From Candidatus Omnitrophota bacterium (lineage in GTDB: Bacteria > Verrucomicrobiota > Verrucomicrobiia > Limisphaerales > UBA1319): a DNA stretch of 5,802 nt. This document shows positions 4,528-5,802 of the stretch, in pieces. The position numbers and the translations under genes are program-made. Every line of letters begins with the position of its first letter. Position 1 is the stretch's first letter. The notes below the pieces were generated by a model. It was not told where the DNA came from and ran no database searches. It was given only the letters and a program-made list of their open reading frames with translations. Location: contig JAMCZD010000121.1 in assembly GCA_023473405.1 (NCBI GenBank), forward strand, positions 6,042 through 11,843, given 5' to 3'.

Positions 4528-5802
4528 CTACTCGATCCGCTCGAACTTCACCGCATCCACGAGGATTATGCCATTGGCGGCGTTGTTCAACGTAACGGCG
4601 CGCGGGTTCACGAAGGTTCCCAGCTCGTGCCACTGTCCTGGGGCACTGTTGAAGTCCACGCGGACGGTCTTTGAACCAGTATCGGTCACTACACCGAAAG
4701 GCGCGTCGGTCGCCAATCGCGGCAGCGGAGGATGCCCGTAGTAAACGGAGACCAGGTAAGTGCCGATCAGCGGATTATCCGACCGCCAAACCGCCCCCTG
4801 CGAACCGGTTCCTCCTTCGGCCCAGAAGCATCCGCCGCCGTAGTTGCTGCATCCCGGCGATTCGTTTGATTGCCAGGGCCCGCCGATCAGCAGCAAGCGC
4901 CCGCCGATGGTCTGGTCATCGGTTATGACTTCCTTGTCGCGCTGCGCAAAGAGTCGCCACCGTTTCAATTGCTCCTCGGGAGACGGTTGGTTGGCATGCA
5001 TCCAGTCCTCGAGCCGGGCGTTCAATTCGCGGGCCACGTCAGGCTCGAGACCGGCAACATCATATCGCTCTTCCGGGTCGCGATCGAGGTTGAAGAGCCG
5101 GGTGGTTCCGTCCCACAGGTTGCGAATAAGTTTATAATGCAGGGTGCGAACCGAGCGAAGCGGCACCATGACATCTTCCTCGCCGTAAATGTAATCATGA
5201 AGCTGCCGTTTCTTGCCTTGGATCAGGGAGGCCAGGCTGTCGCCCTGGGCGCCCGGCATCGGCGGCAAACCCGCCAGGTCCAGCAGCGTGGGGGCGCTGT
5301 CCACATTCGAGGCCAGCCCATTGACGACGCGTCCTTTGGGTACGCTCGGGCCAGTGATAATCAACGGGACATGCATGACCGGATCATAGAGCGAGCGGTG
5401 GTCGAACGTCAGGAAATCGCGCGGGTGGGAATAGAGCAATTCACCATGATCGGAGGTAAGGGCGACGATAGTGTGGTTCATCAACCCGAGTTTCTCGAGC
5501 TGTTGAAGCAACCGGCCAACGTAATAATCGACATAATGAATCTTGCCGTCGTAAAGCTGAACCAGGCGCTCGATCGCCCGGGTATCGCCCAACATCGCCA
5601 ATCGCTTCAAGTGCCCGCTCTTGAGATCGTAACCGGTATCGAGCTGGTCCGGATACGCATCGGATTTGAACAGGTCGTGGTCGGGTGGCGGGTTGTAGGG
5701 CGAATGCGGCTCGAGCAACAGGACGAACAAGAAGAAAGGCCCGGCGCGATGCTGATCGAGCCAGGGCTCGACCTGTTCGATGGTCGCCGAGGCGGTATAC
5801 AC
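4528..5802 (-). CDS. Sulfatase with C-terminal golvesin/Xly-type domain, C-terminal part
   Basis: The 425-codon frame is open at the right edge; its first codon (GTG) is internal, not a start. Visible residues 1-270 are the later part of an alkaline-phosphatase-fold sulfatase: PFFLFVLLLEPHSPYNPP (22-39), with H33 at a probable active-site histidine position; YDGKIHYVDYYVGRLL (84-99); the metal-site loop TSDHGE (116-121); SLYDPVMHVPLIITGP (137-152); and the C-terminal subdomain LHYKLIRNLWDGTTRLFNL (221-239) followed by D-DPEE. The formylglycine motif (C/S-x-P-x-R), other metal ligands and any signal peptide lie beyond the window. After a charged linker (271-290), residues 291-422 look like a golvesin/Xly CBD-like domain: GGCFWAEGGTGSQGAVWR, GTYLVSVYYGH, RLATDAPFGV, GQWHELGTF, VTLNNAANGIILVDAVKF. 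C318 and C325 may form a disulfide. The predicted role is hydrolysis of sulfate esters, probably on a polysaccharide. Substrate unknown. Confidence 0.95.
   Translation of the reverse strand: MYTASATIEQVEPWLDQHRAGPFFLFVLLLEPHSPYNPPPDHDLFKSDAYPDQLDTGYDLKSGHLKRLAMLGDTRAIERLVQLYDGKIHYVDYYVGRLLQQLEKLGLMNHTIVALTSDHGELLYSHPRDFLTFDHRSLYDPVMHVPLIITGPSVPKGRVVNGLASNVDSAPTLLDLAGLPPMPGAQGDSLASLIQGKKRQLHDYIYGEEDVMVPLRSVRTLHYKLIRNLWDGTTRLFNLDRDPEERYDVAGLEPDVARELNARLEDWMHANQPSPEEQLKRWRLFAQRDKEVITDDQTIGGRLLLIGGPWQSNESPGCSNYGGGCFWAEGGTGSQGAVWRSDNPLIGTYLVSVYYGHPPLPRLATDAPFGVVTDTGSKTVRVDFNSAPGQWHELGTFVNPRAVTLNNAANGIILVDAVKFERIE

Noticed and set aside
4304..4633. Minus-strand open frame of 109 codons across the hairpin cluster
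   Set aside because: It overlaps the sulfatase C-terminus out of frame, and its sequence is Arg/Pro-rich and produced by the palindromes.

Overview
The window reads like accessory chromosome of a free-living, polysaccharide-degrading member of the Verrucomicrobiota (or a close PVC relative). I infer this from the gene set: an exported sulfatase, an exported Gfo/Idh-type protein of the 'putative oxidoreductase C-terminal domain' family and an exported beta-propeller. Genes lack clear Shine-Dalgarno sequences, and intergenic DNA is full of short palindromes. This taxonomic placement is an inference; no rRNA or other marker is present.

Layout: (a) 1-239, minus strand: the N-terminal part of a pirin/quercetinase-type cupin, running off the left edge. 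(b) 240-515: a divergent intergenic region. (c) 516-1133, plus strand: a lipoprotein of unknown function. (d) 1134-1352: a convergent intergenic region with a strong GC-rich palindrome. (e) 4111 down to 1353, minus strand: a two-gene operon of an exported Gfo/Idh oxidoreductase followed by an exported seven-bladed-type beta-propeller. The two genes overlap by 4 nt (ATGA) and are read from a good sigma-70-like promoter at 4181-4208. (f) 4112-4527: a 416-base non-coding stretch holding that promoter, a 66-bp miniature transposable element and a cluster of five short hairpins. (g) 5802 down to 4528, minus strand: the C-terminal two thirds or so of a sulfatase with a golvesin/Xly-type carbohydrate-binding-like domain at its end.

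The sulfatase, oxidoreductase and propeller lie on one strand and all look extracytoplasmic or probably so. A plausible joint role is the breakdown of a sulfated or otherwise modified glycan: sulfatase removes sulfate, oxidoreductase modifies a sugar, propeller binds or cleaves substrate. Only the sulfatase reaction type is well supported.

The most notable non-coding finding is the miniature element at 4236-4301. It has perfect 11-bp terminal inverted repeats and a perfect 9-bp target duplication, and it sits about 20 bp upstream of the -35 box of the oxidoreductase operon. The second is the hairpin cluster at 4366-4500. Its stems differ in sequence but keep pairing, and two pairs of hairpins are joined by the same 6-nt linker in opposite orientations. 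No complete new defence or enzymatic system is visible in this window.
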